Below, piece after piece: positions 1-8,381 of a DNA stretch of 64,000 nucleotides. A program made the translations under genes and the position numbers. The stretch's first letter is position 1. Each line of letters starts with the position of its first letter. The notes under the pieces were generated by a model. That model had not been told where the DNA came from. It ran no database searches and was given only the letters and a program-made list of their open reading frames with translations. Source of the stretch: Streptomyces sp. 11x1 (GTDB taxonomy: Bacteria > Actinomycetota > Actinomycetes > Streptomycetales > Streptomycetaceae); NCBI RefSeq assembly GCF_032598905.1, contig NZ_CP122458.1, forward strand, positions 2,728,001 to 2,792,000, given 5' to 3'.

Positions 1-683
1 TGACCCTCGATCTCCGGAACGCTTCCGTCCGCCCAGGTGCGGGCCTTCTTGAGGTGCCGCCACTGGGGCAGCGCATCAAGATACGCCCACGACAACCGGT
101 GGTACGGGGTGGGGCCCCGCTCCGCCAGCGCGGCCTTGTGGACAGGCGACGGATACCCGGCGTTGGCCGCGAAACCGAAGTCTGCATGGTCGACACCCAG
201 TTCGGCCATCATTTTGTCGCGCTGAACCTTGGCGATCACCGAGGCGGCCGCGACGGCGACACAGGACTGATCGCCCTTGATCACCGTCCGAACCCGCCAG
301 GGTGACCCCAGGTAGTCGTGCTTGCCGTCGAGGATGACCGCGTCGGGCCGCACCGGAAGGGCCTCCAGGGCCCGCACGGCGGCCAGCCGCAGCGCGGCCG
401 TCATACCCAGGTCGTCGATCTCCTCCGGAGAGGCGTGACCGAGGGCGTGCGAGGTGACCCACTTCAGCAGTTCCTCGGCGAGCGACTCGCGTCGCTTGAT
501 CGTCAGGAGCTTGGAGTCGGTGAGGCCCTCGGGCGGTCGACGCAGTCCGGTGACCGCCGCGCAGACGGTGACGGGACCGGCCCAGGCTCCGCGCCCCACC
601 TCGTCGACACCGGCGATGACCTTCGCTCCGGTCGTGGCACGCAGAGAGCGCTCGACGGTGTGGGTTGGTGGTTCGTACGGCAT
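1..683 (-). CDS. rnhB: Ribonuclease HII, C-terminus cut by window edge
   Basis: Endonuclease that cleaves the RNA strand of RNA/DNA hybrids and removes single misinserted ribonucleotides from DNA. The frame is open from an ATG at 683 to the left edge (227 codons seen); the family is usually about 230 residues, so only a few residues should be missing. The type 2 RNase H signature AGVDEVGRG starts near residue 24 and carries catalytic Asp27 and Glu28. Further acidic positions lie in LDGKHDYLG and in the [11 protein letters not shown] segment. The product is cytoplasmic. It leads leftward out of the window, so its operon partners cannot be seen. Identity is secure from the motifs and from its place at the edge of the known Streptomyces block. 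Confidence 0.95.
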   Translation of the reverse strand, partial: MPYEPPTHTVERSLRATTGAKVIAGVDEVGRGAWAGPVTVCAAVTGLRRPPEGLTDSKLLTIKRRESLAEELLKWVTSHALGHASPEEIDDLGMTAALRLAAVRALEALPVRPDAVILDGKHDYLGSPWRVRTVIKGDQSCVAVAAASVIAKVQRDKMMAELGVDHADFGFAANAGYPSPVHKAALAERGPTPYHRLSWAYLDALPQWRHLKKARTWADGSVPEIEG

Positions 684-774
684 GGCACCCTTAGCCTACG
701 CCGCCCTCGTCCCCGCGCGACACCCAGGTTTCCCGGGGCAACCTGAGCCCCTTCGCCGTGCCCGCCCGGGCGCC

Positions 775-1389
775 TCACCGGCAGAGCAGCGGAACCATCA
801 ACTGGTCGATCATCTCCTCGATGTCCCGCTCACTCCATTCGCTCCCGCACATCTTCGAGCGATACATCATCATGGCCGGAATCACGTCGAAGACATAGCC
901 GTTGACCGCGTCGGGGCGCACCTCACCCCGCCTGATTCCACGCTCCACGACCTCGCGCAGCAGCTTGACCGTCGGCTCCACAACACCCTCAATGATCACA
1001 CCGTGGAAGCGTTCGGCCTGGATGGTGTCGCATTCGTGAATCACCGAACGCAGAGCGAACCCGGGACGCGAGAACATCGCCTCACGGGCCTGACGGCACA
1101 GCGCCAACAGATCCTCGCGCACGTTCCCGAGGTCGGGCGCCTCCTCGAAACGCGGCAGCCCCGCCTGCAGGGCATCGGCGACGAGGTCCTCCTTGGAGGG
1201 CCAGCGGCGATAGACCGCCGCCTTGCCCGTCTGTGCGCCCGCGGCGACCCCCTCCATGGTGAGGCCGCTCCAGCCGACCGTGCTGAGCTGCTCCAGCGCC
1301 GCGTCGAGGATGGCGCGCTCGAGCACGGCGCCGCGCCGGCGCGGGGAGACCGTCGGGGCAGGAGCGGCCGTCCAGCGCGAAGTGACCAT
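775..1389 (-). CDS. TetR/AcrR-family transcriptional regulator of adjacent efflux gene
   Basis: A 204-residue protein with an N-terminal TetR helix-turn-helix at about residues 24-70; the recognition region reads GKAAVYRRWPSKEDL. The C-terminal half is the variable ligand-binding and dimer domain. It is divergent from a DHA2-type drug exporter, and two palindromes fit for a TetR dimer lie between them, so it most likely represses both itself and the exporter until a drug-like ligand binds. The ATG start at 1389 has a GGAGA ribosome site about 8 nt upstream. The ligand cannot be read from sequence. Family assignment is firm; the regulatory target is inferred from context. Confidence 0.9.
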   Translation of the reverse strand: MVTSRWTAAPAPTVSPRRRGAVLERAILDAALEQLSTVGWSGLTMEGVAAGAQTGKAAVYRRWPSKEDLVADALQAGLPRFEEAPDLGNVREDLLALCRQAREAMFSRPGFALRSVIHECDTIQAERFHGVIIEGVVEPTVKLLREVVERGIRRGEVRPDAVNGYVFDVIPAMMMYRSKMCGSEWSERDIEEMIDQLMVPLLCR

Positions 1390-1471
1390 CTGTGTTTCTC
1401 CGTTGAGCCAGGGGGCGGGGGTGCCGAAAGCGGAAGCGGACGGACGACGCGCACCACGGCGGCGACTTCAA

Positions 1472-1487
1472 TGAACGCTTGCGTTCA
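1472..1487. promoter_or_regulatory. TetR operator 1 (7-2-7 palindrome)
   Basis: Inverted repeat TGAACGC-TT-GCGTTCA in the divergent TetR/MFS intergenic region, 83 bp upstream of the regulator's start codon. The half-site matches the second palindrome at 1518-1537. Inferred to be bound by the adjacent TetR protein. Confidence 0.8.
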
Positions 1488-1517
1488 CTAAGGGGGACTC
1501 ACTACCGTGGACGCGTC

Positions 1518-1537
1518 AGTGAACGCGAGCGTTCACT
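1518..1537. promoter_or_regulatory. TetR operator 2 (perfect 9-2-9 palindrome)
   Basis: Perfect inverted repeat AGTGAACGC-GA-GCGTTCACT, centred 48 bp to the right of operator 1 and 33 bp before the exporter's GTG. Each operator probably covers one of the divergent promoters. The shared half-site GTGAACGC / GCGTTCA is the typical TetR operator shape. Confidence 0.85.
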
Positions 1538-1560
1538 AAGGCACTTGTGGGGGACCCATA

Positions 1561-3111
1561 GTGACAACCTCTCCGTTGATTCAGGATCAGAAGCCGGGAG
1601 CCGCCCGCCGGGAGGGGCGTCCCGGCATCGCACTCACCGTCATCGCGGCCTGCCAACTCATGGTGGTACTCGACGCGACGATTGTGAACATCGCGCTCCC
1701 GCACATTCAAGACGCGCTCAAGTTCAGCACCACCGACCTGACATGGGTGGTCAGCGCCTACACGCTGACCTTCGGCGGTCTGCTCCTCCTGGGCGGCCGG
1801 GCCGGTGACATCCTCGGCCGCCGCCGGGTGTTCATGACCGGAATCCTCGTCTTCACCCTCGCCTCGCTGCTCGGCGGCCTCGCCCAGGAACCCTGGCAGC
1901 TGCTCGCGGCCCGCGCGCTGCAGGGCGTCGGCGGGGCGATCGCCTCGCCCACCTCGTTGGCGCTCATCACGACGACCTTCCCCGAAGGGCCCGAGCGGAA
2001 CCGGGCGTTCGGCGTCTTCGCAGCGGTCTCCGCCGGTGGCGGCGCCATCGGCCTGCTCGCGGGCGGCATGCTCACCGAGTGGCTCGACTGGAGGTGGGTA
2101 CTGTTCGTCAACGTGCCCATCGGTGTGCTGATCGCCGTCCTCACCCCGATGTACATCAGCGAGTCCGAGCGGCACCCGGGACGGTTCGACATCGCGGGCG
2201 CGCTCACCTCCACCGCAGGTATGGCCTCGCTGGTCTACGGATTCATCCGCGCGGCGGAGGACGGTTGGCGCGACGGCCTGACCATCGGTTCCTTCACGGC
2301 CGCGGTGGTCCTCCTGCTGCTGTTCGGCCTGATCGAGAGGCGCGCCAAGGAGCCCATCACCCCGCTGCGTATGTTCACCGACCGCAATCGCTCGGGCACG
2401 TACGTGATCATGCTGAGCCTCGCGGCGGCGATGTTCGGGATGTTCTTCTTCATCGTGCTGTTCGTGCAGAACGTGCTGCGCTACACCCCGATCGAGGCCG
2501 GTCTGGCCTTCCTCCCGGTGACCGTCGCGATCGTCACCGGTGCCGGTCTGTCCCAGCGGTTCCTGCCGGTGCTCGGCCCCAAGCCGTTCATGGTGGTCGG
2601 CTCCACGCTCGTGGTGCTCGGTCTGACCTGGCAGACTTTCATCAGCCCCGACAGTTCCTACGTCAGTGGCGTGCTCGGTCCGATGGTGGTGTTCGGCTTC
2701 GGCATGGGCCTGAACTTCGTGACCCTCACCCTGACCGCGGTCTCGGGGGTGGCCCCTCACGAGGCGGGCGCGGCGTCCGGGCTGCTCAACGTCACGCAGC
2801 AGGTGGGCGGTTCGCTCGGCCTGTCCATCCTCACGACGGTCTTCGGTACGGCCAGCCGCGACGAGGCGGAGAAGCAGGTCCAGCTCTTCATGTCCCAGGC
2901 AACGGACGCGCAGAAGGCCGAGTTCGCCAAGACCCAGCAGCTGCCGGCTCCCTGGAGCCACGAGGTGCTCTCGCAGGGCATCTCGACGGCTTTCATACCC
3001 GCTGTCGCGATGGCCGTCCTCGCCCTGGCCACCGCCCTCGTGGTGATCAGGGTCCGCAAGAGCGACCTGGAAGCCCTCTCCGGCGCGGCCGGACCCACCG
3101 CCGGAGGCTGA
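1561..3111 (+). CDS. DHA2-family (EmrB/QacA-like) drug:H+ antiporter
   Basis: A 516-residue, 14-helix major facilitator superfamily exporter. The first helix carries the DHA2 motif LDATIVNIALP. The motif A region GRAGDILGRRRVF follows helix 2, and a motif C-like stretch rich in glycine lies in helix 5. The protein sits in the cytoplasmic membrane and should expel lipophilic or cationic toxic compounds using the proton gradient. The start is GTG at 1561, set by GGGGGA about 7 nt upstream. It is divergent from its probable TetR repressor and ends before a perfect bidirectional hairpin. Substrate is unknown. Confidence 0.93.
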   Translation: MTTSPLIQDQKPGAARREGRPGIALTVIAACQLMVVLDATIVNIALPHIQDALKFSTTDLTWVVSAYTLTFGGLLLLGGRAGDILGRRRVFMTGILVFTLASLLGGLAQEPWQLLAARALQGVGGAIASPTSLALITTTFPEGPERNRAFGVFAAVSAGGGAIGLLAGGMLTEWLDWRWVLFVNVPIGVLIAVLTPMYISESERHPGRFDIAGALTSTAGMASLVYGFIRAAEDGWRDGLTIGSFTAAVVLLLLFGLIERRAKEPITPLRMFTDRNRSGTYVIMLSLAAAMFGMFFFIVLFVQNVLRYTPIEAGLAFLPVTVAIVTGAGLSQRFLPVLGPKPFMVVGSTLVVLGLTWQTFISPDSSYVSGVLGPMVVFGFGMGLNFVTLTLTAVSGVAPHEAGAASGLLNVTQQVGGSLGLSILTTVFGTASRDEAEKQVQLFMSQATDAQKAEFAKTQQLPAPWSHEVLSQGISTAFIPAVAMAVLALATALVVIRVRKSDLEALSGAAGPTAGG

Positions 3112-3230
3112 CGGGACGGTCAAGGAAGCGGCCGCACACCAGCCGGATACGCACGGGAGAGCGTGGAGCCGACCGCGCGCCAGCCGGACCACGCCGCCCG
3201 AGGGACCGTATCCCCGGAAGCTCACCAGCC

Positions 3231-3268
3231 GGACCACGCCCGGGGAACCGTAGACCCGGGCGTGGTCC
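3231..3268. terminator. Bidirectional hairpin terminator, 14-bp perfect stem
   Basis: GGACCACGCCCGGG at 3231-3244 pairs exactly with 3255-3268 around a 10-nt loop. It lies between the 3' ends of the convergent exporter and DUF4173-like genes, so it can stop both. The left arm sequence is also present as a direct copy (CAGCCGGACCACGCC) at 3181-3195. Confidence 0.8.
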
Positions 3269-3294
3269 AGCCGTGTGCGGGCCCGCGACGACTG

Positions 3295-4983
3295 TCAGCG
3301 GTAGTACTCCGGTCCCAGCTCATCGCACGCCGGTCCGCTCGCGCCCCCCGTCGGCGGACGCTCCTCCAGGATGCGCCTGGCCTCGGCCTCGCCCCAGCTC
3401 GTGGCGTACCAGGGAACGTGGCGCCGCTCGTCCAGTTCCTCCTTGATGCTCCACAGCGAGCACGACCTCATGGGCTCCTCCAGCCGGTCCAGGGCGGGCA
3501 CCGCGTCGGCGGACAGGCCTTTGGCGTAGGGGAGGTCGAAGCGACCCGTGGTCTCGTACCGCTCGACGTTGCGCTCGGCGATCAGCCCGTCCGGCGACAC
3601 CAGCCCGAACGCGAGCACCACCGCGACCGCACTGGCCGCGACGGCGCGCGGCAGCCATCGGGCGCCCCACACACCGGCGGCCATGATGAGCACGATGACC
3701 AGGCCGAGCCAGAGTTCCATGGTCAGCACCGAGATCCTCAGTCGCGTCAGCCCATACGCCTCCACGTACATGTCCATGCGCCGCACCGCGGAGGCCACGA
3801 CGACGAGGGCCAGGGCGCACAGCGTTCCCAGGACCCCGCGCACGAGCGTCCGGTCGCTCGGGCGGGTGCGCGGGGCCCAGCGCAGGGCGATCACGATGAC
3901 CAGCAGGGTGAGCAGCGTGGCCATGAGCAGCTGCCAGAAGCCCTGGCGCGCGTACTGCGCGTAGGTCTGGCCGGTCTCCTTCAGGACGGCGTCGTAGCCG
4001 CCGAAGAGCACGGCGAGCTGAACGGCGTTGAAGACGGCGAAGAGCCCGATCAGTCCGACCAGGGGCAGCGCCCACTCGACACGGCCGCGGGCGCGGCCGA
4101 CCGGCACCTGGAGGCGGTCCCATCGGGCGGGTGCGGCCGCCGTACGGGCCGCCGCGAGGGTGCCGAACAGGCCCAGCGCGAGAAGCAGGAACCTCCAGGG
4201 GCCGTCGGTCACGGAGACGTCGGGCACCAGGGCGCCGAGCAGATCGGCGAAGGCCGCGTCGGCACCGGCGAACAGCGCACCGAAGACGAAGAGGAGGATC
4301 GCGGCGACGACGAACGCCCTCAGCAGAGGCGCCAGGCGGCCGCGATTGCCGCCCATCCGCTCGCGCAGACCCTGCCAGGCCCAGGCCGGTCCGGTGACCA
4401 GCGAGGTGAACACTCCGACGGGTCCGAGCAGGACGGCCGGCCAGGTGCGGCCGCCGTGCAGGGCCAGTGAGCCCGCCGCGAACGCGGTGACGACGGCGAG
4501 GAACGAGGGCCACTCCGCGGCGCGCAGTGCGGGCACGGCCAGCAGCGCGAGTCCTCCGGCGCCCCAGACGAGGGCCCAGGGACGCGGACGTCGCCCCGCG
4601 CGACGGCCCGCGGCGTACACGGCGAGCGCGGCGGGCACGGCGACGAAGAGCAGGTTGATCGCCAGCCCGTCGCCCAGCAGCACCATGCTGAGCAGGCCGG
4701 TCGCCAGGGCCGCCCACAGGGTCGCGGTCCTGATCGGCGCGGGATCACCGGGGCCGAAGTCGATCAGTGGCGATGAGGGCGGTGGTCCGGGCGGTGAGGG
4801 CGCTGGTCGGGACGGTGTGCGCGCTGGTCCGCCCGGTATGGGTTCGGGCCTGTCCGCCTTGCCCTCCGGTGTGGCGTCCGCGGAGGCAGTCGGCCGGCCG
4901 CTGTCCTTCCCGGTCCCCGCGCGGGCCCTCGGCGGCGGGCCTTCGGGTTCTGGCGTGGCTGGTGCTGACGGTGTCTCGGACAT
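3295..4983 (-). CDS. DUF4173/DUF4153-like multi-pass membrane protein
   Basis: A 562-residue protein. The first ~95 residues are a Pro/Ala/Gly-rich, charged cytoplasmic tail, followed by about 12 hydrophobic segments and a soluble C-terminal tail of about 110 residues. That tail contains the conserved-looking ERYETTGRFDLPYAKGLS and a Cys near the end (GPACDELG). The overall plan matches the DUF4173/DUF4153 membrane proteins seen widely in actinobacteria, whose function is not established. It stands alone: convergent with the exporter on its left and 278 bp from the next co-oriented gene. I infer location only and propose no activity. Confidence 0.75.
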   Translation of the reverse strand: MSETPSAPATPEPEGPPPRARAGTGKDSGRPTASADATPEGKADRPEPIPGGPARTPSRPAPSPPGPPPSSPLIDFGPGDPAPIRTATLWAALATGLLSMVLLGDGLAINLLFVAVPAALAVYAAGRRAGRRPRPWALVWGAGGLALLAVPALRAAEWPSFLAVVTAFAAGSLALHGGRTWPAVLLGPVGVFTSLVTGPAWAWQGLRERMGGNRGRLAPLLRAFVVAAILLFVFGALFAGADAAFADLLGALVPDVSVTDGPWRFLLLALGLFGTLAAARTAAAPARWDRLQVPVGRARGRVEWALPLVGLIGLFAVFNAVQLAVLFGGYDAVLKETGQTYAQYARQGFWQLLMATLLTLLVIVIALRWAPRTRPSDRTLVRGVLGTLCALALVVVASAVRRMDMYVEAYGLTRLRISVLTMELWLGLVIVLIMAAGVWGARWLPRAVAASAVAVVLAFGLVSPDGLIAERNVERYETTGRFDLPYAKGLSADAVPALDRLEEPMRSCSLWSIKEELDERRHVPWYATSWGEAEARRILEERPPTGGASGPACDELGPEYYR

Positions 4984-5261
4984 GGGACCCCCTCCCCCGA
5001 CCGGCCCGCGTCGCCACCGTACGCAGCGCGCGGCTGCGGCAGAGGGCTCGTGACCGGTACCTCGTCGCCGCGTCTCGTCATGATCAACAGGCAGCGTGGC
5101 GGACAGGGTATGCCGCAGGTGAGCTCACGGGGTCGGCCCGGGAGCGCACTGTGTCACTCCTGTGACAGTCGAGGTGCTTGGGATCGAAGAGACCGGGGCA
5201 GCGCATCCGCTGCCTCCCGACGCCTCTCAGGCCGCGGTCGGCCCCTGTCGCCCCCGGTCGG

Positions 5262-6164
5262 TCATCCCACCTGGAGCCAGTCCGGGAACGCCTCCGTCCG
5301 CCGCGTCCAGGCCTCGGGGGGTGCCCCGGCCTTCCCGGAGGCGACCACTCCGCCGACGATGGCACAGGTCGTGTCGACGTCACCGCCCACCTGGGCCGTC
5401 GTCCAGAAGCCCCGCTCGTAGTCACCGAGGGCGCGTGCCGCCGACCAGAGCGCGAACGGCACGGTGTCGTGCGCCGTCGTACGCCGTCCGCAGCCCAGGA
5501 CGGCGGCGACGGTGCCCGCGTCGGCGTAGTCGAGCATGTCCCGCGCGCGCCGCAGGCCCGCGCCGACGGCGCTCTTCGGGACGAGGGCGATGACCCCGTC
5601 CAGCAGATCGCCGGGGCTCGGCGGTCCGGCGGGATCGGCCGCGAGGGCCGCGGCAGCGGCGACGGCCATGGCACCGACGACGGCCTCACGGTGCTGGTGC
5701 GTGGGGTAGGCAGAGATCTCCGCCTGGTGGGTGGCCTGCTCGGGGTCGTTGGCGTACCAGGCGCCCAGCGGAGCGATCCGCATGGCCGCGCCGTTGCCCC
5801 AGGATCCCTGCCCGTTGAAGAGCGCGGAGGCCAGCTCACGCCAGTCGCCGCCTTCGCGGACCAGCCGCAGCAGGCGGTTGACCGCGGGCCCGTAGCCCCG
5901 GTCGAAGTCATGGTGCACGGCGAAGGAGCGGGCGAGTTCGTCCTGGTCGATCCGGTGGTGGGCCGCGAGGACAGCCACCACGGAGCAGGCCATCTCGGTG
6001 TCGTCGGTCCACTGCCAGGGGCCGGGCGGGGTCTCGCGGTGCTTGAGCAGCGGGTAGTTCACGGGCACGAAGTACTGCGAGCCCAGCGCGTCCCCCACCG
6101 CGAGTCCACGCAGGCTGGAGAGGGCCCGTTCGAGGGGGCCGTGAGGAGAGGAGTCAGCGGTCAT
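5262..6164 (-). CDS. ADP-ribosylglycohydrolase family protein
   Basis: A 300-residue all-alpha hydrolase of the DraG/ARH family, which removes ADP-ribose from proteins or related substrates using two magnesium ions. Metal-binding motifs are intact: LAVGDALGSQ at 21-30, WTDDTEM at 52-58, and GGDVDTTCAI with Asp262 and Asp264 near the C-terminus. Cytoplasmic. It lies 12 bp downstream of a histidine phosphatase gene on the same strand, so the two are likely cotranscribed. The natural substrate is not evident; no ADP-ribosyltransferase gene is next to it. Confidence 0.9.
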   Translation of the reverse strand: MTADSSPHGPLERALSSLRGLAVGDALGSQYFVPVNYPLLKHRETPPGPWQWTDDTEMACSVVAVLAAHHRIDQDELARSFAVHHDFDRGYGPAVNRLLRLVREGGDWRELASALFNGQGSWGNGAAMRIAPLGAWYANDPEQATHQAEISAYPTHQHREAVVGAMAVAAAAALAADPAGPPSPGDLLDGVIALVPKSAVGAGLRRARDMLDYADAGTVAAVLGCGRRTTAHDTVPFALWSAARALGDYERGFWTTAQVGGDVDTTCAIVGGVVASGKAGAPPEAWTRRTEAFPDWLQVG

Positions 6165-6176
6165 CGCCCTGCCACT

Positions 6177-6836
6177 CTAACTGGTGGCCCCGTACGACTC
6201 CGGGTCCCGCCAGCGGTCGAACGGCCGGTCGAGCGCGTACTTGCCGTCCTCCCCGAGAACGAGCATCCGCATCTCCGCGTTCCCGGGGTTCGACAGCGAC
6301 TCGAACTCCGCGACCGTCCAGTGGAACCAGCGCATGCAGAAGAGACGCATGGCGAGCCCATGGGTGACCAGCAGGACGTTCGGCGGGTGGTCGGGGTCCT
6401 CGAAACTGCGGAAGAGGCTCTCCAGGAAGCCACCGACCCGGTCGTAGACGTCGGCGCCGGACTCCCCCTGCGCGAAGCGGTAGAAGAAGTGGCCGTAGGC
6501 GTCCCGGTAGGCCTTCTGGAGGCGGACGTCGTCCGGGTCCTGCCAGTTCCCCCAGTCCTGCTCGCGCAGCCGTGGCTCCTCGCGCACCCGCACCTGCTCG
6601 GGGTTCAGGTGAAACGCCTGGAACGTCTCGTGCGTTCGGCGATAAGGGGAGACGTAGACGCTGACGCGCTCGCGGCCGACGACGTCGCGGATGTGCTTGC
6701 CGGTCTCCTCCGCCTGCTGCCAGCCGAGGTCGGTGAGCGCGAGGGCGTGGTCGGGCTCGCGCTCGTACACGGTGTCATCAACATTGCCCGTTGACTCGCC
6801 GTGTCGGACAAGGATGATGCGCCGTGGTCGTGCCAT
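6177..6836 (-). CDS. Histidine phosphatase (phosphoglycerate mutase-like) family
   Basis: A 219-residue protein with the phosphohistidine motif LVRHGEST; His12 is the predicted phospho-acceptor and Arg11 and Glu14 are the usual partners. A second active-site histidine lies in LLVTHGLAMRLF. This architecture fits the branch-1 histidine phosphatases, which cover phosphatases of small molecules as well as mutases; the exact substrate cannot be assigned. It is the upstream member of a two-gene unit with the ADP-ribosylglycohydrolase. Confidence 0.9.
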   Translation of the reverse strand: MARPRRIILVRHGESTGNVDDTVYEREPDHALALTDLGWQQAEETGKHIRDVVGRERVSVYVSPYRRTHETFQAFHLNPEQVRVREEPRLREQDWGNWQDPDDVRLQKAYRDAYGHFFYRFAQGESGADVYDRVGGFLESLFRSFEDPDHPPNVLLVTHGLAMRLFCMRWFHWTVAEFESLSNPGNAEMRMLVLGEDGKYALDRPFDRWRDPESYGATS

Positions 6837-6960
6837 GCCAAGACCCTAAGGGGGACGAGGGCGGATCGAGCACTCGTCCGGGTGCCATACGGCGTAGGTC
6901 ACACGGCTCCCGCCCGCCGACCTTCAAGGTTTGAAGATCAAACTCGCCGGAGTTGGAATC

Positions 6961-7566
6961 TCAAACCGTCCAGCTCGGCTCCAGCTCCACAATGTCACCG
7001 GTCATGGCGGCGACATCGGCCTCGATCTGCGCCCGAAGGGCGAGGCGCTCGATGCGTTCGACGCGGTACTTGCCGTGCTCGGCCGCCGACTGCCACATGG
7101 AGAGGATCATGAACTCGTGAGCGGGGGCCTCACCGAAGAGGCCGCGCACCATGCCCGGGGAGCCGGCCATCGCGGGGTTCCAGACCTTCTCCTGCATCAG
7201 CGCGAAGTGCTCGGCCCGCTCCTCGTGGACACGGCAGTGCGCCACCCGCACCAGATCGGCATCCGTGAAGCGCGGCTCGAATCCGGTCTTCACGTCGAAC
7301 CGGTGGTCGAAGAGCTTCGCCTGCATGTCCTTGAAGGTGCCCGACTGCGACGCGGCGAGCCGGTCGTGGGAGCGCGCCATGAAGGAGTCGTAGAAGGCAC
7401 GGCTCTCCCAGAAGGAGAAGATGTGCGCCACACCGGCCCGCCCCCGGCTCCAACCCCCGCCCTGTCCACGGAATCCCGGCTCCCCCAGTAGCCCCGCCCA
7501 CTTTCGCTGCCCCCGTTCGAAACCGCGGCGGTCCACCACGGTGCAGCGAATCCACTTGACCAGCAC
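6961..7566 (-). CDS. YdbC/DUF4937-like protein of unknown function
   Basis: About 201 residues beginning VLVKWIRCTV. It looks like two ferredoxin-like (antibiotic monooxygenase/dimeric alpha-beta barrel type) halves: one around GVAHIFSFWESRAFYDSFM, and one around EFMILSMWQSAAEHGKYRVERI. This fits YdbC-family proteins, whose role is unknown. The frame is open upstream to 7692, but that would run into the divergent TerD gene region, and the conserved-looking sequence starts at the GTG at 7566, so I chose that. No strong ribosome site supports any start. Divergent from the TerD-type gene. Confidence 0.65.
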   Translation of the reverse strand: MLVKWIRCTVVDRRGFERGQRKWAGLLGEPGFRGQGGGWSRGRAGVAHIFSFWESRAFYDSFMARSHDRLAASQSGTFKDMQAKLFDHRFDVKTGFEPRFTDADLVRVAHCRVHEERAEHFALMQEKVWNPAMAGSPGMVRGLFGEAPAHEFMILSMWQSAAEHGKYRVERIERLALRAQIEADVAAMTGDIVELEPSWTV

Positions 7567-7718
7567 CGCGCCATGGTAAGGCCACGGAACGTGGCGGCGG
7601 TCACTCTCCGGCCGGTTGCACCCGGGCGAGCGCCCCGGCGCGCATGCGAGGATGGACAACTGGCCTGGACCGCCAGGCAGTTCGGCCCGCACGCACAGAA
7701 GAGGGGGAGGGAGTTCTG

Positions 7719-8252
7719 TTGAACGGCCTCAACAAGGGCATCCGCAAGGTAGAAGTGTCGCTCAAGTGGGACCCGAGTCCTGCCGGACAGCCGCCGACGG
7801 ATCTCGACATCGTCGCGGCCCCCTATCTGGCGACCGATCCGACCGGCAGCCCCGCCTACGTCGTGCACTTCGACAGCCGCTCACCCGACGGCACCATCAC
7901 CCTCAACCGTGACAGCAAGACCGGCCAGGGCTTCGGCTGGGACGAGGTCATGACGGTCGAACTGAACCGCCTCGACAGCCGGTACGGCCGGGTCGTGATC
8001 GGCGTCGCCATACAGCAGGGATCGGGCCCGAGGACCTTCGCCGAGGTCACCAGGCCCGCTCTGCGCATCCGTGAGGACTACACCGTCCTGGCGGAGGACG
8101 ACTTCGGCGGCGTCCTCGGCTCGACCGCCGCGACCGTCGCCGAGTTCGTCCGCGACACCACCGGCGAATGGACCTTCCACCCGGGCATCACCGGCTTCGA
8201 CGAGGACCCGGCGACCTTCGCCCGCGTCATGGGCGGCCCGCGAGAGGCCTGA
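7719..8252 (+). CDS. TerD-family (tellurium-resistance/stress) protein
   Basis: A 177-residue protein with a TerD-like beta-sandwich. It begins with the family-like sequence KVEVSLKWDPS and has acidic stretches (PPTDLDIVA, DSRSPDGTITLNRDSKTG) resembling the calcium-binding part of TerD proteins. TerD proteins are cytoplasmic and linked to tellurite, phage and calcium-related stress, but no other ter genes are present here. The start is TTG at 7719, chosen because GGAGG lies 8 nt upstream and nothing upstream looks conserved; a CTG or longer start is possible. Convergent with nrdJ. Confidence 0.75.
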   Translation: MNGLNKGIRKVEVSLKWDPSPAGQPPTDLDIVAAPYLATDPTGSPAYVVHFDSRSPDGTITLNRDSKTGQGFGWDEVMTVELNRLDSRYGRVVIGVAIQQGSGPRTFAEVTRPALRIREDYTVLAEDDFGGVLGSTAATVAEFVRDTTGEWTFHPGITGFDEDPATFARVMGGPREA

Positions 8253-8307
8253 CCCTCACTCCCACTCGGGCACCGGGGGCGACATGTCAGCTTGATCGCC
8301 ACGGCAG

Positions 8308-8349
8308 CGGAAGGGGGGGAGCCGGCCTGTCGCCGACTCCCCCCTTCCG
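8308..8349. terminator. Hairpin terminator between TerD-type gene and nrdJ
   Basis: CGGAAGGGGGGGAG (8308-8321) pairs with CTCCCCCCTTCCG (8337-8349), with one bulged G and a 15-nt loop. It sits between two convergent genes and can serve both; for nrdJ it starts 33 nt beyond the stop codon. Confidence 0.75.
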
Positions 8350-8381
8350 GCAGTCACTTCACGCCCGGAAGGCGCTCACGT

